Assembly (NCBI RefSeq): GCF_014323565.1
Contig: NZ_CP058669.1
Coordinates: forward strand, 1,019,501 to 1,083,500
Length of the DNA: 64,000 nucleotides
Direction of reading: 5' to 3'
Origin: Hyphobacterium sp. CCMP332
GTDB taxonomy: Bacteria; Pseudomonadota; Alphaproteobacteria; Caulobacterales; Maricaulaceae
In this document: positions 40,012-49,310 of the stretch, in pieces
Layout: each line of letters begins with the position of its first letter
How positions within the stretch are numbered: position 1 is the first letter of the stretch
The notes under the pieces: generated by a model
The model's database searches: none
What the model was told of the DNA's origin: nothing
Seen by the model: the letters and a program-made list of their open reading frames with translations, nothing else
Position numbers and translations under genes: made by a program

Positions 40012-40194
40012 ATGGAAATTGCCATTCCCGGCATCGTCCTATTCTTCATCCCCAGCCTGATTGCGCTGGCACGAGGCCATCACAACACGTTCGCGATCTT
40101 CCTGACCAACTTCCTTCTGGGATGGACCGTGATTGGCTGGATCATCGCCCTGATCTGGTCGACGACCGCTGGCGAGCGCCGCGTCCGGTCCTGA
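40012..40194 (+). CDS. Superinfection immunity-like small membrane protein
   Basis: The 60-residue protein has two hydrophobic segments, AIPGIVLFFIPSLIALARG and FLTNFLLGWTVIGWIIALIW, joined by a short HHNT loop. The pattern matches the superinfection-immunity (Imm) family named after the phage T4 protein, which blocks DNA injection by related phages. Members are widespread in bacterial chromosomes and their role there is mostly untested. AAGGAG precedes the ATG. It stands alone beside a palindromic element, with no phage genes nearby, so an immunity function is only a family-based guess. Confidence 0.75.
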   Translation: MEIAIPGIVLFFIPSLIALARGHHNTFAIFLTNFLLGWTVIGWIIALIWSTTAGERRVRS

Positions 40195-40866
40195 TCAGTC
40201 GATGAAGTCGCAGATGTCCGACAGCGACTTCTTGATCAGGGCATGTTCCGGCACGGTCGCGCCTTCCGCCGGATAACCCGCCACGATCAGCATGTAGGGC
40301 TTCTCGTCCTTCGGTCGCCCGCACAGCTCTGACATGAAGGTCATCGGGTTCGGCGTGTGGGTCAGCGTCACCAGACCTGCCCGATGTAGCGAAGTCAGCA
40401 GCATGCCGCAGGCAATGCCGACGCTCTCATTCACATAATAATTCTTGCGGTTTTCGCCGACGGTCACGCCGCCTCGGCGTTGCGCAAAGACGCAGATGAT
40501 CCAGGGCGCAACCTCGATATAGGGCTTGTGATCGTCGGTCCCGAGCGGCTCCAGCGCCTCCAGCCATTCCGCGCTCGCCTTGCTTTCATAGAAGGCCTTT
40601 TCCTCGGCCTCGGCGGCCGCCCGCAATTTCGACCGCAAGCCCCCCTTGCCGATCACCGTGAAATGCCAGGGCTGGTGGTTCGCTCCCGACGGCGCCGTGC
40701 CGGCCGCCAGAATGGCATGCTCGATGATCTCGCGCGGCACATCCCGCCCGGAAAATTCGCGCACCGTGCGGCGCTTGCGAATGTCCTCGTAGAAGGCTTT
40801 GGCCTCCGCGGTCATTGCGTCGAGCGGTTTTTCGGTGAAATCGAGAGGGTGGCGGTTGGCCGTCAC
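40195..40866 (-). CDS. Nitroreductase family oxidoreductase
   Basis: This is an FMN-dependent NAD(P)H oxidoreductase of about 223 residues. The N-terminal [20 protein letters not shown] and the flavin loop [18 protein letters not shown] are characteristic; the C-terminal [20 protein letters not shown] is also typical. The pattern is close to the iodotyrosine deiodinase-like subgroup. I choose the GTG at 40866, which overlaps the tdh stop (GTGA). A TTG at 40878 is an alternative. It is the last gene of the kbl-to-tdh gene series. Confidence 0.85.
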   Translation of the reverse strand: MTANRHPLDFTEKPLDAMTAEAKAFYEDIRKRRTVREFSGRDVPREIIEHAILAAGTAPSGANHQPWHFTVIGKGGLRSKLRAAAEAEEKAFYESKASAEWLEALEPLGTDDHKPYIEVAPWIICVFAQRRGGVTVGENRKNYYVNESVGIACGMLLTSLHRAGLVTLTHTPNPMTFMSELCGRPKDEKPYMLIVAGYPAEGATVPEHALIKKSLSDICDFID

Positions 40867-41900
40867 GCACGTCCCCAATCCAGCACCACCTTGCCGGACT
40901 GGCCGGAGCGCATGGCGTCAAACCCGGCCTGGAAATCATCGACCGGCAGGCGATGCGTGATCACACCCGACACATCGAGCCCGGATTGCAGCATGGCCAG
41001 CATTTTATACCAGGTCTCGAACATCTCCCGGCCATAAACGCCTTTGACGGTGATCGCCTTCAGGACCAGCTTGCCGAAATCCACCTCTATAGGCTTTGAC
41101 GGCAGGCCGAGCATGGCAATTTTTCCACCCATCACCATAGTATCCAGCATCTGGCCAAAGGCCTGCGGCGCGCCCGACATTTCCAGCCCGACATCAAAAC
41201 CTTCGCGCATTTTCAGGGATGCCATCACATCTTTCAGATCCTGCTTGGCGACATCCACCGGCGTCAGATGCGGCACAACCTTTTCCGCCAGCGCCAGCCG
41301 GTCCGGATTGATATCGGTCAGCACGACATGCCGCGCACCCACATGGCGAGCAATGGCGGCGGCCATGATACCAATCGGTCCCGCTCCGGTGACCAGAACA
41401 TCCTCGCCGATCATGTCGAATTGCAGGGCGGTGTGCACGGCATTGCCTAGCGGATCGAGGATGGCCCCGATCTCGTCCGGCACATCATCCGGCAGCGGCA
41501 CCACATTGAAGGCCGGCAATTTCATGTATTCCGCAAACGCGCCGGGAATATTGACGCCCACGCCCTTGGTATCCGGGTCGAGGTGAAATTTGCCCGCCCG
41601 CGCCGCGCGCGAACTGGCCCCGACGACATGGCCTTCGCCGGACACGCGCTGGCCGACAGAGACACGCGTCACGTCCGAGCCAATAGCCTCGATCACGCCG
41701 GAATATTCATGGCCGACCACCATGGGCGTCGGCACGTTCTGCTGTGCCCACTCATCCCAATTATAGATGTGGATGTCCGTGCCGCAGATCGCCGTTTTCC
41801 GGATCTTGATCAACACATCATCCGGTCCGATTTCGGGCAAGACGGCATCCTCGATCATCCAGATTCCGGTTTCAGGTTTCGACTTGGCGAGGGCTTTCAT
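40863..41900 (-). CDS. tdh: L-threonine 3-dehydrogenase, lacking structural-zinc cysteines
   Basis: Tdh oxidises threonine to 2-amino-3-ketobutyrate, which Kbl cleaves with CoA to glycine and acetyl-CoA. The match to Tdh is close throughout: [19 protein letters not shown] (catalytic Zn Cys), [54 protein letters not shown]. In other Tdh proteins a loop with four cysteines (CGHCRNC and a later Cys) binds structural zinc. Here the loop is [17 protein letters not shown], with no cysteine. The catalytic site looks intact. The ATG at 41900 gives 345 residues and overlaps the upstream membrane-protein gene by 29 bp. Confidence 0.92.
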   Translation of the reverse strand: MKALAKSKPETGIWMIEDAVLPEIGPDDVLIKIRKTAICGTDIHIYNWDEWAQQNVPTPMVVGHEYSGVIEAIGSDVTRVSVGQRVSGEGHVVGASSRAARAGKFHLDPDTKGVGVNIPGAFAEYMKLPAFNVVPLPDDVPDEIGAILDPLGNAVHTALQFDMIGEDVLVTGAGPIGIMAAAIARHVGARHVVLTDINPDRLALAEKVVPHLTPVDVAKQDLKDVMASLKMREGFDVGLEMSGAPQAFGQMLDTMVMGGKIAMLGLPSKPIEVDFGKLVLKAITVKGVYGREMFETWYKMLAMLQSGLDVSGVITHRLPVDDFQAGFDAMRSGQSGKVVLDWGRA

Positions 41901-42645
41901 TTTCGGGCTCCGTCCGGCGGAAAGACTGAACGAGGAAATAAACTGCCAGCACCGGAATGGCGAGGAAGAAAACTGCAATCGCCTGCGCCATGAACTCGAT
42001 CGCGGGGCCGGTAGAGTTGATCAGCGCGGCATAGAGGGTTGCAAGCACGGGAAGGAAGACCAGGCCGCCCAGAATTCGTTGCCTTGACGCAATCAGAAAC
42101 AACGAAGCAAGGCCAATCATCAGGGCGATAAAGCTCCATTTGATCCAGGCATGCAAAGCAACCGAACTGGAAAGTGTATCAAACGTCGCGTGCAAGGCGA
42201 CGGGATCGGAGAGGACCGCAGACAGCGCGCGGTCGATTGCAGAATTCTCGCGAAGATCACTTTGGATGACCGAGACGGTCAGTACCACCCATCCAATCAA
42301 GAGTGTGACGTGCAGCAGCTTTTGGCCTGAAAATCGCTTCATCACCCTGATCATGATTGAGCCGACAAAGCAGGCCAACAATCCTCCATACGCCCACGGG
42401 AAGTACTGATCGATATATTGCACGACAAAGATATGCCGCCGCATATCCTCGTTTTCGAGTCCACGGACAAATTCCAGATCTTCGGCATCTCGCGGAAATT
42501 CCATCGCGAGGATGGGCGTCTCGAACCCATTGGGCAGCGTGAATTGATCCGGCAAGGGCACGGACCGGATTTCCAGCGCCAGCCACACCGTCAGCCCGGC
42601 AAACACCAGCGTCAGAACCAGCAATCCACGTTGAATCCAGATCAT
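41872..42645 (-). CDS. Hypothetical integral membrane protein upstream of tdh
   Basis: I do not recognise this 257-residue protein. It has an N-terminal membrane helix ([19 protein letters not shown]), an extracytoplasmic segment of about 60 residues rich in acidic and aromatic residues, and then about five more helices, including [18 protein letters not shown] and the C-terminal [18 protein letters not shown]. No catalytic motif is evident. It overlaps tdh by 29 bp and follows another membrane-protein gene, suggesting the two are part of one transcript between kbl and tdh. Confidence 0.7.
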   Translation of the reverse strand: MIWIQRGLLVLTLVFAGLTVWLALEIRSVPLPDQFTLPNGFETPILAMEFPRDAEDLEFVRGLENEDMRRHIFVVQYIDQYFPWAYGGLLACFVGSIMIRVMKRFSGQKLLHVTLLIGWVVLTVSVIQSDLRENSAIDRALSAVLSDPVALHATFDTLSSSVALHAWIKWSFIALMIGLASLFLIASRQRILGGLVFLPVLATLYAALINSTGPAIEFMAQAIAVFFLAIPVLAVYFLVQSFRRTEPENESPRQVET

Positions 42646-42735
42646 GAAAGGCCTCCCCGTCTGACAAGGCTAGACCGCATTCACCGGAATGAGAAGCCGG
42701 ATGATATTGGAGCGCGCGGCAAACAACGCCCACAC

Positions 42736-42846
42736 CCTGTCATCCTCCGGCTTGACCTCCCCCGTCATCCTCCGGCCAGACCGGAGGATCTCGATCAAAT
42801 GCACCGCCCGCTGCCACGAGGTGCTCCGGTCAAGCCGGAGCAAATC
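42736..42846. repeat. Palindromic repeat between the two membrane-protein genes
   Basis: The spacer contains CATCCTCCGG (about 42740), a hairpin GTCATCCTCCGG-CCAGA-CCGGAGGATCTC (from 42764) and a second hairpin CTCCGG-TCAAG-CCGGAG (about 42833-42841). The same CATCCTCCG...CGGAGGATC unit and the CCGG-ACAAG-CCGG type unit recur at 44203-44269. It is a dispersed intergenic element. The surrounding 222-bp spacer (42646-42867) holds no gene. Confidence 0.7.
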
Positions 42847-42867
42847 GCGGATTTGGGTTTTCTGGAA

Positions 42868-44067
42868 CTATCCCTCAGCGGCACTGACCGGCGGGAAGAT
42901 GCGCGCCAGCGGGCCCTCGCCCGGGATCGGCAGCAAAAGAAGACGGCGCACCGGATTCCAGGCCGCGCCGAGCAGAACCACAATCCCGCCCAACGTCAGC
43001 AGCGTGATCGCCACCACGGCCGGAGCCTCCAGCCCGGAGCCATTGACGATGACGCCGATGGAAATGCCCGCCGTCAGAAGACCGGACACGATCAGCGCCC
43101 GGCGATTGATCAACAGCGAGACCAGCGCAAACAGGGCAATCACGACGAGGGCAACGACGGCCAATTGCATGGCATTCGCGCTATCAGACGCCATCGCCGC
43201 CAGCAGATTTATCCGCTCAGGATCAACGAAATCAGCCTCCTCCAGCGTCCAGCCGATCTGAACGACATTCAGCACGGAGGTCAGCAGGATGGGCGCGGCA
43301 AAGAAGTGCAGCCAGAATGCCGTACCTGACAGGCGGGTCTGTCGCTCCGGGTCGCGGGCATCGAAGATGATCCCGGCCAGCAGAAGCGCACCACCCACCG
43401 CCACATTCACCGCAGGCGACCAGATGCCGACTGTATAGGGATCAATCGTGAACAGGGTCAGAGCAGCCAGCGTCACCAGCCCGACCCCCAGCAATCCGCC
43501 GGCAAAGGGAAGGCGGAAGCTGAAATAATACATCGCGACCGGCAGCAATGCGGCCAGCCCGGCAATGATCGGCAATATCCGGAGCGCCACGGGAATGTTG
43601 GCCAGAACATAATCGACAGCCTCACGGCCGAACTCCATGTCCTCCGGCGCATTGGCAAAGCGGGTCTCGAAATAGGCTTCGTTGAGCCCGAGGCCCTGCG
43701 TCACCATTTGTCCATAGGCCCAGACCAGCACGATGGTCACCGAAACGCTGAACGCGCCGCAGAGGACGATACCCGGCAGGATGCGGCGTTGCTGTCCGAC
43801 CAGAAGCGCCGACAGGAACCAGACGATGACGGCAATGCCGCCAATCAGCCCCATCAGCGCCATCTGCCAGCGCAGACTGCCCTCTTCCAGGCCCATGCCC
43901 GACATCACCTGTCCGGCCCCGATGCCGAGCCCGCCCAGCAGGATCAGCACGCCGATCGTCGTGAAAATGTCGTGGAAATTGTTCAGAAAGGGCAGCATCT
44001 CGTCAGATGGACGTGCGCTGCTCGCGGACGGCGATTTCACCGCCAGTTCAGTGGATACTTCAGACAT
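42868..44067 (-). CDS. Hypothetical polytopic membrane protein downstream of kbl
   Basis: This unrecognised protein has 399 residues and about ten hydrophobic segments, for example FTTIGVLILLGGLGIGAGQV, LMGLIGGIAVIVWFLSALLV and AIALFALVSLL-like helices near the C-terminus. It resembles in general layout the DUF2157/DUF4401 type of multi-helix proteins, but I cannot assign it. The ATG at 44067 has AGGAGG at 5 nt, which supports this start over the TTG at 44070. It is followed, across a repeat, by a second membrane gene and tdh. Confidence 0.7.
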   Translation of the reverse strand: MSEVSTELAVKSPSASSARPSDEMLPFLNNFHDIFTTIGVLILLGGLGIGAGQVMSGMGLEEGSLRWQMALMGLIGGIAVIVWFLSALLVGQQRRILPGIVLCGAFSVSVTIVLVWAYGQMVTQGLGLNEAYFETRFANAPEDMEFGREAVDYVLANIPVALRILPIIAGLAALLPVAMYYFSFRLPFAGGLLGVGLVTLAALTLFTIDPYTVGIWSPAVNVAVGGALLLAGIIFDARDPERQTRLSGTAFWLHFFAAPILLTSVLNVVQIGWTLEEADFVDPERINLLAAMASDSANAMQLAVVALVVIALFALVSLLINRRALIVSGLLTAGISIGVIVNGSGLEAPAVVAITLLTLGGIVVLLGAAWNPVRRLLLLPIPGEGPLARIFPPVSAAEG

Positions 44068-44202
44068 CAAAACCTCCTCGGCAAAGCCCTTGCCGTCTTG
44101 ATGCCCCCCGGCTGTAATATGGATGCAAATTCGCTTCCCGGGCGAAATCTGCTTCGCGATTGGTACCGGATTATGGCGAAGGCGTCATCTGCTGTCTAAC
44201 TC

Positions 44203-44269
44203 TGCGTCATCCTCCGACTTATTCGGAGGATCTCATCAGATCATCCGGACAAGCCGGATCATGACGCGG
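44203..44269. repeat. Palindromic intergenic repeat upstream of the kbl stop side
   Basis: An outer inverted repeat, CGTCAT...ATGACG, encloses two hairpins: CATCCTCCGA-CTTAT-TCGGAGGATC and ATCCGG-ACAAG-CCGGAT. The internal units match those at 42736-42846. It lies in the 209-bp spacer 44068-44276 between kbl and the membrane-protein gene, with no gene inside. It may end or attenuate kbl transcription. Confidence 0.75.
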
Positions 44270-44276
44270 GGTGAGG

Positions 44277-45479
44277 CTAGATCACTCCCAATTCCTTCCC
44301 CACCTTCGTGAACGCCGCAATCGCGCGGTCGATCTGCTCCGGCGTATGCGCCGCACTCATCTGGGTGCGGATGCGCGCCTTGCCCTTGGGCACGACCGGA
44401 TAGAAGAATCCGATCACATAGACGCCCTCCTCCATCAGCCGGTTGGCCATTTTCTGGCTCAGCGCCGCATCGCCCAGCATCACCGGAATAATCGGGTGCT
44501 CCCCCGGCAGCAGGTCGAAGCCCGCCTCGGTCATCCCCTTGCGGAAGCGTTTGGCATTCTCGAACAGGCGGGCGCGCAGATCATCGCCATCAGCCACCAT
44601 TTCCAGTGCCTTCAGAGACGCCCCGGCAATGGATGGGGCTAGCGAATTCGAAAACAGATAGGGCCGCGAACGCTGGCGCAGGAGCGCGATCACTTCCTTG
44701 CGGGCCGCCGTAAATCCCCCCATCGCGCCGCCCAGCGCCTTGCCGAGCGTGCCGGTGATGATATCGACCCGGCCCATTACGCCACAATGCTCCGGCGTGC
44801 CCCGTCCCTTGGCACCCATGAAGCCGTGCGCATGGCAGTCATCGACCATGACCAGCGCGCCATATTTTTCGGCGAGGTCACAAATGCCTTTCAGATTGGC
44901 GATATAGCCATCCATGGAAAAAACGCCGTCCGTGACGATCAGCTTGTGGCGAGCCCCGGCCGCATCCGCCGCTTTCAGCTGGGTCTCCAGATCATCCATG
45001 TCGGAATTGGCATAGCGGAAGCGCTTGGCCTTACAGAGCCGCACGCCATCAATGATGGAGGCATGGTTCAGCGCATCGGAAATGATCGCGTCTTCCGCTT
45101 CCAGAAGCGGCTCGAACACGCCGCCATTGGCATCAAAGGCCGCCGCATAGAGGATGGCATCTTCCTGGCCGGTAAAGTCGGCGATCGCTTTTTCCAGCTC
45201 GCGGTGCACCGTCTGGGTGCCGCATATGAAGCGCACCGACGCAACGCCGAAGCCGTATTCGTCGAGCGCGTCCTTGGCCGCGTCGATCAGCTCCGGCCGA
45301 TTCGCCAAGCCCAGATAGTTATTGGCGCAGAAATTGATGACATGATCCGTCTGACCGTCATGTTGCACATCGATTTCGGAGAATTGCTGCGACGCGATCA
45401 CCCGCTCGCGCTTGAACAGGCCCTCGGCCTCGATTTCGTTCAGCGTTTCGCGGATATGCTTAAAAAAGGCGTCGGACAT
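44277..45479 (-). CDS. kbl: 2-amino-3-ketobutyrate CoA ligase (glycine C-acetyltransferase)
   Basis: Kbl cleaves 2-amino-3-ketobutyrate with CoA to glycine and acetyl-CoA. Features are [63 protein letters not shown], and the PLP lysine in [15 protein letters not shown]. It has 400 residues from the ATG at 45479, preceded by GGAG at 6 nt. The HGFMG/RGTPEH pattern separates Kbl from HemA. Its partner tdh lies about 3.4 kb downstream on the same strand rather than next to it. Confidence 0.94.
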   Translation of the reverse strand: MSDAFFKHIRETLNEIEAEGLFKRERVIASQQFSEIDVQHDGQTDHVINFCANNYLGLANRPELIDAAKDALDEYGFGVASVRFICGTQTVHRELEKAIADFTGQEDAILYAAAFDANGGVFEPLLEAEDAIISDALNHASIIDGVRLCKAKRFRYANSDMDDLETQLKAADAAGARHKLIVTDGVFSMDGYIANLKGICDLAEKYGALVMVDDCHAHGFMGAKGRGTPEHCGVMGRVDIITGTLGKALGGAMGGFTAARKEVIALLRQRSRPYLFSNSLAPSIAGASLKALEMVADGDDLRARLFENAKRFRKGMTEAGFDLLPGEHPIIPVMLGDAALSQKMANRLMEEGVYVIGFFYPVVPKGKARIRTQMSAAHTPEQIDRAIAAFTKVGKELGVI

Positions 45480-45663
45480 GTCGGTCTCCATCAGGGTTCG
45501 CGCGACACATAGCCGGATGCCCGCCGCGGTTCAATCTTTCCGCCACCGACAAAGGTTCTGAATTTCTGCCGGTTTTCCTTGGCAGTGCCGATAATCTGGT
45601 TTTAGCTGCGTACAGTATTTCGCCGGGAGGGATCAGGGCGCGTTATTCGCCTTGAAAAATTGC

Positions 45664-47475
45664 ATGGCCATGAAGCCAACGGATACCAGTAATCCGGAAT
45701 ATTTCCATAAGGTCGTCGATTGTCAGCATGCGTGTCCGGCCCATACGCCGGTGCCGGATTATATCCGGCTGATCGCGCAAGGCCGCTATACCGATGCCTA
45801 CATGATGAACCGGCGGTCGAATGTCTTTCCGGGCATTCTCGGCCGGGTCTGCGACCGCCCCTGCGAACCGGCCTGTCGCCGCACCCGCGTCGAGGACGAA
45901 CCGGTGGCCATCTGCCGCCTGAAGCGGGTTGCTGCCGACCATCGCGACGAGGTCAAACACCTCATGCCCGATGTCATGCCGTCCAATGGCAAGAAAATCG
46001 CGCTCATCGGCGCCGGCCCGGCCTCGCTGACGGTCGCCAACGATCTTGCACCACTGGGATATGATTGCACGATATTCGAAGGGCTGAAAAAGCCCGGCGG
46101 ACTGATGATCTCCAACATCCCCTCCTTCCGCCTGCCAGAAAAAGTGCTGGATGACGAGATCGGCTACATCCTCGACATGGGCGTCAAGCTGAAGACCGGT
46201 CACCGGATCGAGTCGATGAAAGCCCTGCTGGGCGAAGACTATGACGCCGTCTTCGTCGGTTCCGGCGCTCCCAAGGGCAAGGATCTGAACCTTCCAGGCC
46301 GCGAGGACGCCGCTGACAATATCCATATCGGCATTGAATGGCTGGAATCGGTGGCCTTCGATCATATCGAGGAGATCGGCAAGAAGGTGCTGATCATCGG
46401 CGTCGGCAATACCGCCATGGATTGCTGCCGCACCTCGCTGCGCCTCGGCGCGGACAGTGTGAAGGTCATGGCCCGCAAGCCGCGTCAATTCTTCAAGGCC
46501 TCCCCCTGGGAGCTGAAAGACGCCGAGCACGAGAATATCGAGATCATCGTCAATCATTCGCCCAAGGCCTTCGTCACCGAAAACGGCAAGCTGACCGGCA
46601 TGACATTCGAGGTCATGGAATATGATGTCGATGACAAGGGAAACATCACCGACACCCGCAAGACCGGCGAAGTCACCCTCCCTTGCGATGATGTCATTCT
46701 CGCCATCGGTCAGGACAATGCCTTCCCGTGGATCGAGCGTGACATCGGCATGGAGTTCGACAAGTGGGAAACCCCGGTCGTCGACAAGACCACGTTTGAA
46801 TCCACCCGAAAGGGGGTCTTCTTTGGCGGCGATGCGGCTTTTGGTCCTCTGAATATCATCTGGGCCGTCGAACATGGCCATCAGGCGGCGATCTCGATCC
46901 ACAAGCATTGCATGGGCGAGGACGTGAATGACCGTCTGCCGCGCGGCCTCAATCTGGAAACCGCCAAGATGGGGCCGAATGAATGGTCCTACTCCAATGA
47001 TTATGACCCGGATGCGCGCAGCGACATGCCGGAAGTCGATCTCGTTGAACGGTTCAAGACGCTGGATATCGAGGTCGAGCTGGGCTTCACGCCCGAACAG
47101 ATCAAGACAGAAGTCGAGCGTTGCCTCAATTGCGATCTGCAGACCGTGTTTTCGGCACCCGCCTGCACGGAATGCGATGCCTGTATAGATATCTGCCCGG
47201 TCAATTGCCTGACGATTACCGCCAATGGCGAAGAAGCCGATCTGCGCACCCGCCTTTCGGCCCCGGCCAACAATCTCGATCAGGCGCTTTACGTCTCCGA
47301 AAGCCTGCCGAACACGGCCCGCGTCATGGTGAAGGATGAAGACCTTTGCCTGCATTGCGGTCTGTGTGCCGAGCGTTGCCCGACCGCCGCCTGGGACATG
47401 CAGAAATCCACCATCTTCCTGCCGCATGCCGATGACGAGCTTGCCGCAAGTGCCAGCCGGAGAGCGGCCGAATGA
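45664..47475 (+). CDS. GltD-like FAD/NAD(P) oxidoreductase fused to a 2[4Fe-4S] ferredoxin domain
   Basis: The N-terminal part resembles the small subunit of glutamate synthase and dihydropyrimidine dehydrogenase. Cysteines are seen in DCQHACPAHTPVPDYI and GRVCDRPCEPACRR. FAD binding is in IALIGAGPASLTVANDLAPL, NAD(P) binding in VLIIGVGNTAMDCCRTSLR, and FFGGDAAFGPLNIIWAVEHG follows. The C-terminal part has two cysteine clusters, CTECDACIDICPVNC and CLHCGLCAERCPTAAW. It overlaps the 2-oxoacid:ferredoxin oxidoreductase alpha gene by 4 bp, so it probably passes electrons between that enzyme and NAD(P). The start is uncertain: TTG 45652, ATG 45664 or ATG 45670. Confidence 0.85.
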   Translation: MAMKPTDTSNPEYFHKVVDCQHACPAHTPVPDYIRLIAQGRYTDAYMMNRRSNVFPGILGRVCDRPCEPACRRTRVEDEPVAICRLKRVAADHRDEVKHLMPDVMPSNGKKIALIGAGPASLTVANDLAPLGYDCTIFEGLKKPGGLMISNIPSFRLPEKVLDDEIGYILDMGVKLKTGHRIESMKALLGEDYDAVFVGSGAPKGKDLNLPGREDAADNIHIGIEWLESVAFDHIEEIGKKVLIIGVGNTAMDCCRTSLRLGADSVKVMARKPRQFFKASPWELKDAEHENIEIIVNHSPKAFVTENGKLTGMTFEVMEYDVDDKGNITDTRKTGEVTLPCDDVILAIGQDNAFPWIERDIGMEFDKWETPVVDKTTFESTRKGVFFGGDAAFGPLNIIWAVEHGHQAAISIHKHCMGEDVNDRLPRGLNLETAKMGPNEWSYSNDYDPDARSDMPEVDLVERFKTLDIEVELGFTPEQIKTEVERCLNCDLQTVFSAPACTECDACIDICPVNCLTITANGEEADLRTRLSAPANNLDQALYVSESLPNTARVMVKDEDLCLHCGLCAERCPTAAWDMQKSTIFLPHADDELAASASRRAAE

Positions 47476-49307
47476 ATGTTCAGACCCAACCCGATGCCGC
47501 CGGTTCAACCGAAGTGAAGGTCAACGACTTTGTCATCAAGATTGGCAATGTGAACGGCACCGGATCGGCGTCCGCGAACGGCCTGTTGATGAAATCCATC
47601 TTCCGCATGGGCGTGCCCGTCGTCGGCAAGAATCTGTTCCCGTCAAATATTCAGGGCCTGCCGACCTGGTATGAAATCCGGGTCTCGAAAGACGGCTGGA
47701 CGGCACGTTCCGGAAATGTCGACCTGATGGTCGCCATGAATCTGGAAAGTTACGAGCAGGATCTCAAGACCGTCTCTCCCGGCGGGGCCCTTCTCTATGA
47801 TTCGACGTGGCCACGACCGAAACTGCATGGCCGCGAGGACATCACCGTCATTGGTGTGCCGCTGGCAAAGATGACGAATACCGAATTCGCCAATGCCCGC
47901 ACGCGGGTTCTGATGAAGAACATGGCCTATGTCGGCGCGGTCGCCGCCCTGACCGGCATTGATATGGATGTCATCCAGTCACTGGTGGAAGACACTTTCA
48001 AGGCCAAGCCCAAGCTGATCGAGCCCAATATGAAGGCGCTCATGCTGGGCCATGACTATATCACTCAGAATTATGACGCTCTGCCCCTGCGGGTGGAGCC
48101 GATGGACGAGACGAAAGACTGCATCCTGATCGAGGGCAATGATGCCGCCGCGCTGGGCTGCGTCTATGCCGGCGCGACATTCGGAGCCTGGTATCCGATC
48201 ACGCCCTCCACCTCGCTGATGGACGGCTTCAAGAACCATTGCCAGAAGCTGCGGGTCGATCCCGAAACCGGCAAGAACAATTATTGCATCATCCAGGCCG
48301 AGGACGAGCTGTCCGCCATCGGCATGGTCATCGGGGCGAACTGGAATGGTGCCCGTTCCTTCACGCCGACCTCCGGGCCCGGCATTTCCCTGATGAGTGA
48401 GTTCATCGGCTTTGCCTATTATGCCGAAGTGCCCGCCGTTCTGTTTGATATCCAGCGCGTCGGCCCGTCGACCGGCATGCCGACGCGGACACAGCAGGGC
48501 GATATCCTGCTCGCCGCCTATGCCAGCCACGGCGATACCAAGCATATCGTGCTCTTTCCCGCCGACCCGAAGGAGTGCTTCGAGCTCTCCGTCGATGCCT
48601 TCGATGCGGCCGAGCGCTATCAGACGCCCGTCTTCGTCCTCTCCGATCTCGATATCGGCATGAATGAGTGGATGGTGCCGCGTTTTGACTGGGATGACAG
48701 CCGCCAGCCGGATCGCGGCAAGGTGCTCAATGCGGCAGACCTCGAAAATATCGAGAAATTCCATCGCTATTTCGATTACGATGGCGACGGCATTCCCTAT
48801 CGTACCATTCCGGGCGAACACCCCAAGGGGGCCTTCTTCACCCGGGGTTCCGGCCATAACAAATTCGGCGGCTATACCGAAGATTCCGCCGCCTATCAGG
48901 AAGTCCTCGACCGAATTCTGCAAAAGTGGAAAAACGCCGCCGATCATCTGCCCGGCCCGGTCATCCAGAAGGCGACCGAGCCTACCAAACGCGCCATCCT
49001 CACCGTTGGTGGCTGCGATGCCGCCGTCCGCGAAGCTATTGCCCGCATGGCAGAAGAGGGCCTGCATTTCGATTATCTGCGCGTAAAGGCCTTCCCTTTC
49101 CATTCGGATATCGAGGCCTTTATCGCCGAGCACGACACGGTTTTCGTGGTTGAACAGAATCGCGACGGTCAGCTCCGCCAGCTTCTCATCAACGAGACGG
49201 CGGCAGAAAAGAAGCAACTCATCCCCATTCTCGATTATTCCGGCATGCCGGCCGATACCGGCCTGATTGCGCGCATGATCACCAGCCATTGTCAGGCGGA
49301 GTCGTAA
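47472..49307 (+). CDS. 2-oxoacid:ferredoxin oxidoreductase, fused gamma-alpha subunit
   Basis: This protein forms the gamma and alpha parts of a CoA-acylating 2-oxoacid (probably 2-oxoglutarate) oxidoreductase. The N-terminal gamma domain contains GNVNGTGSASANGLLMKSIF and GVPVVGKNLFPSNIQGLPTW. The alpha domain starts near residue 210 with CVYAGATFGAWYPITPSTSL. It continues with TSGPGISLMSEFIGFAYYAE, VQRVGPSTGMPTRTQQGDI (as DIQRVGPSTGMPT) and VVEQNRDGQLRQLL. It has 611 residues. It lies between the flavoprotein-ferredoxin gene and the beta-subunit gene. Confidence 0.9.
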   Translation: MNVQTQPDAAGSTEVKVNDFVIKIGNVNGTGSASANGLLMKSIFRMGVPVVGKNLFPSNIQGLPTWYEIRVSKDGWTARSGNVDLMVAMNLESYEQDLKTVSPGGALLYDSTWPRPKLHGREDITVIGVPLAKMTNTEFANARTRVLMKNMAYVGAVAALTGIDMDVIQSLVEDTFKAKPKLIEPNMKALMLGHDYITQNYDALPLRVEPMDETKDCILIEGNDAAALGCVYAGATFGAWYPITPSTSLMDGFKNHCQKLRVDPETGKNNYCIIQAEDELSAIGMVIGANWNGARSFTPTSGPGISLMSEFIGFAYYAEVPAVLFDIQRVGPSTGMPTRTQQGDILLAAYASHGDTKHIVLFPADPKECFELSVDAFDAAERYQTPVFVLSDLDIGMNEWMVPRFDWDDSRQPDRGKVLNAADLENIEKFHRYFDYDGDGIPYRTIPGEHPKGAFFTRGSGHNKFGGYTEDSAAYQEVLDRILQKWKNAADHLPGPVIQKATEPTKRAILTVGGCDAAVREAIARMAEEGLHFDYLRVKAFPFHSDIEAFIAEHDTVFVVEQNRDGQLRQLLINETAAEKKQLIPILDYSGMPADTGLIARMITSHCQAES

Positions 49308-49310
49308 ACC

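Noticed and set aside
44277-45479. Second 5-aminolevulinate synthase
   Set aside because: The HGFMG and RGTPEH motifs and the link with tdh identify it as Kbl; the true HemA is at 3732-4949.
45643-47508. 621-codon open frame on the minus strand
   Set aside because: It lies exactly opposite the GltD-like/ferredoxin gene and has the Gly/His/Arg-rich composition of an antisense shadow in GC-rich DNA; no family motif.
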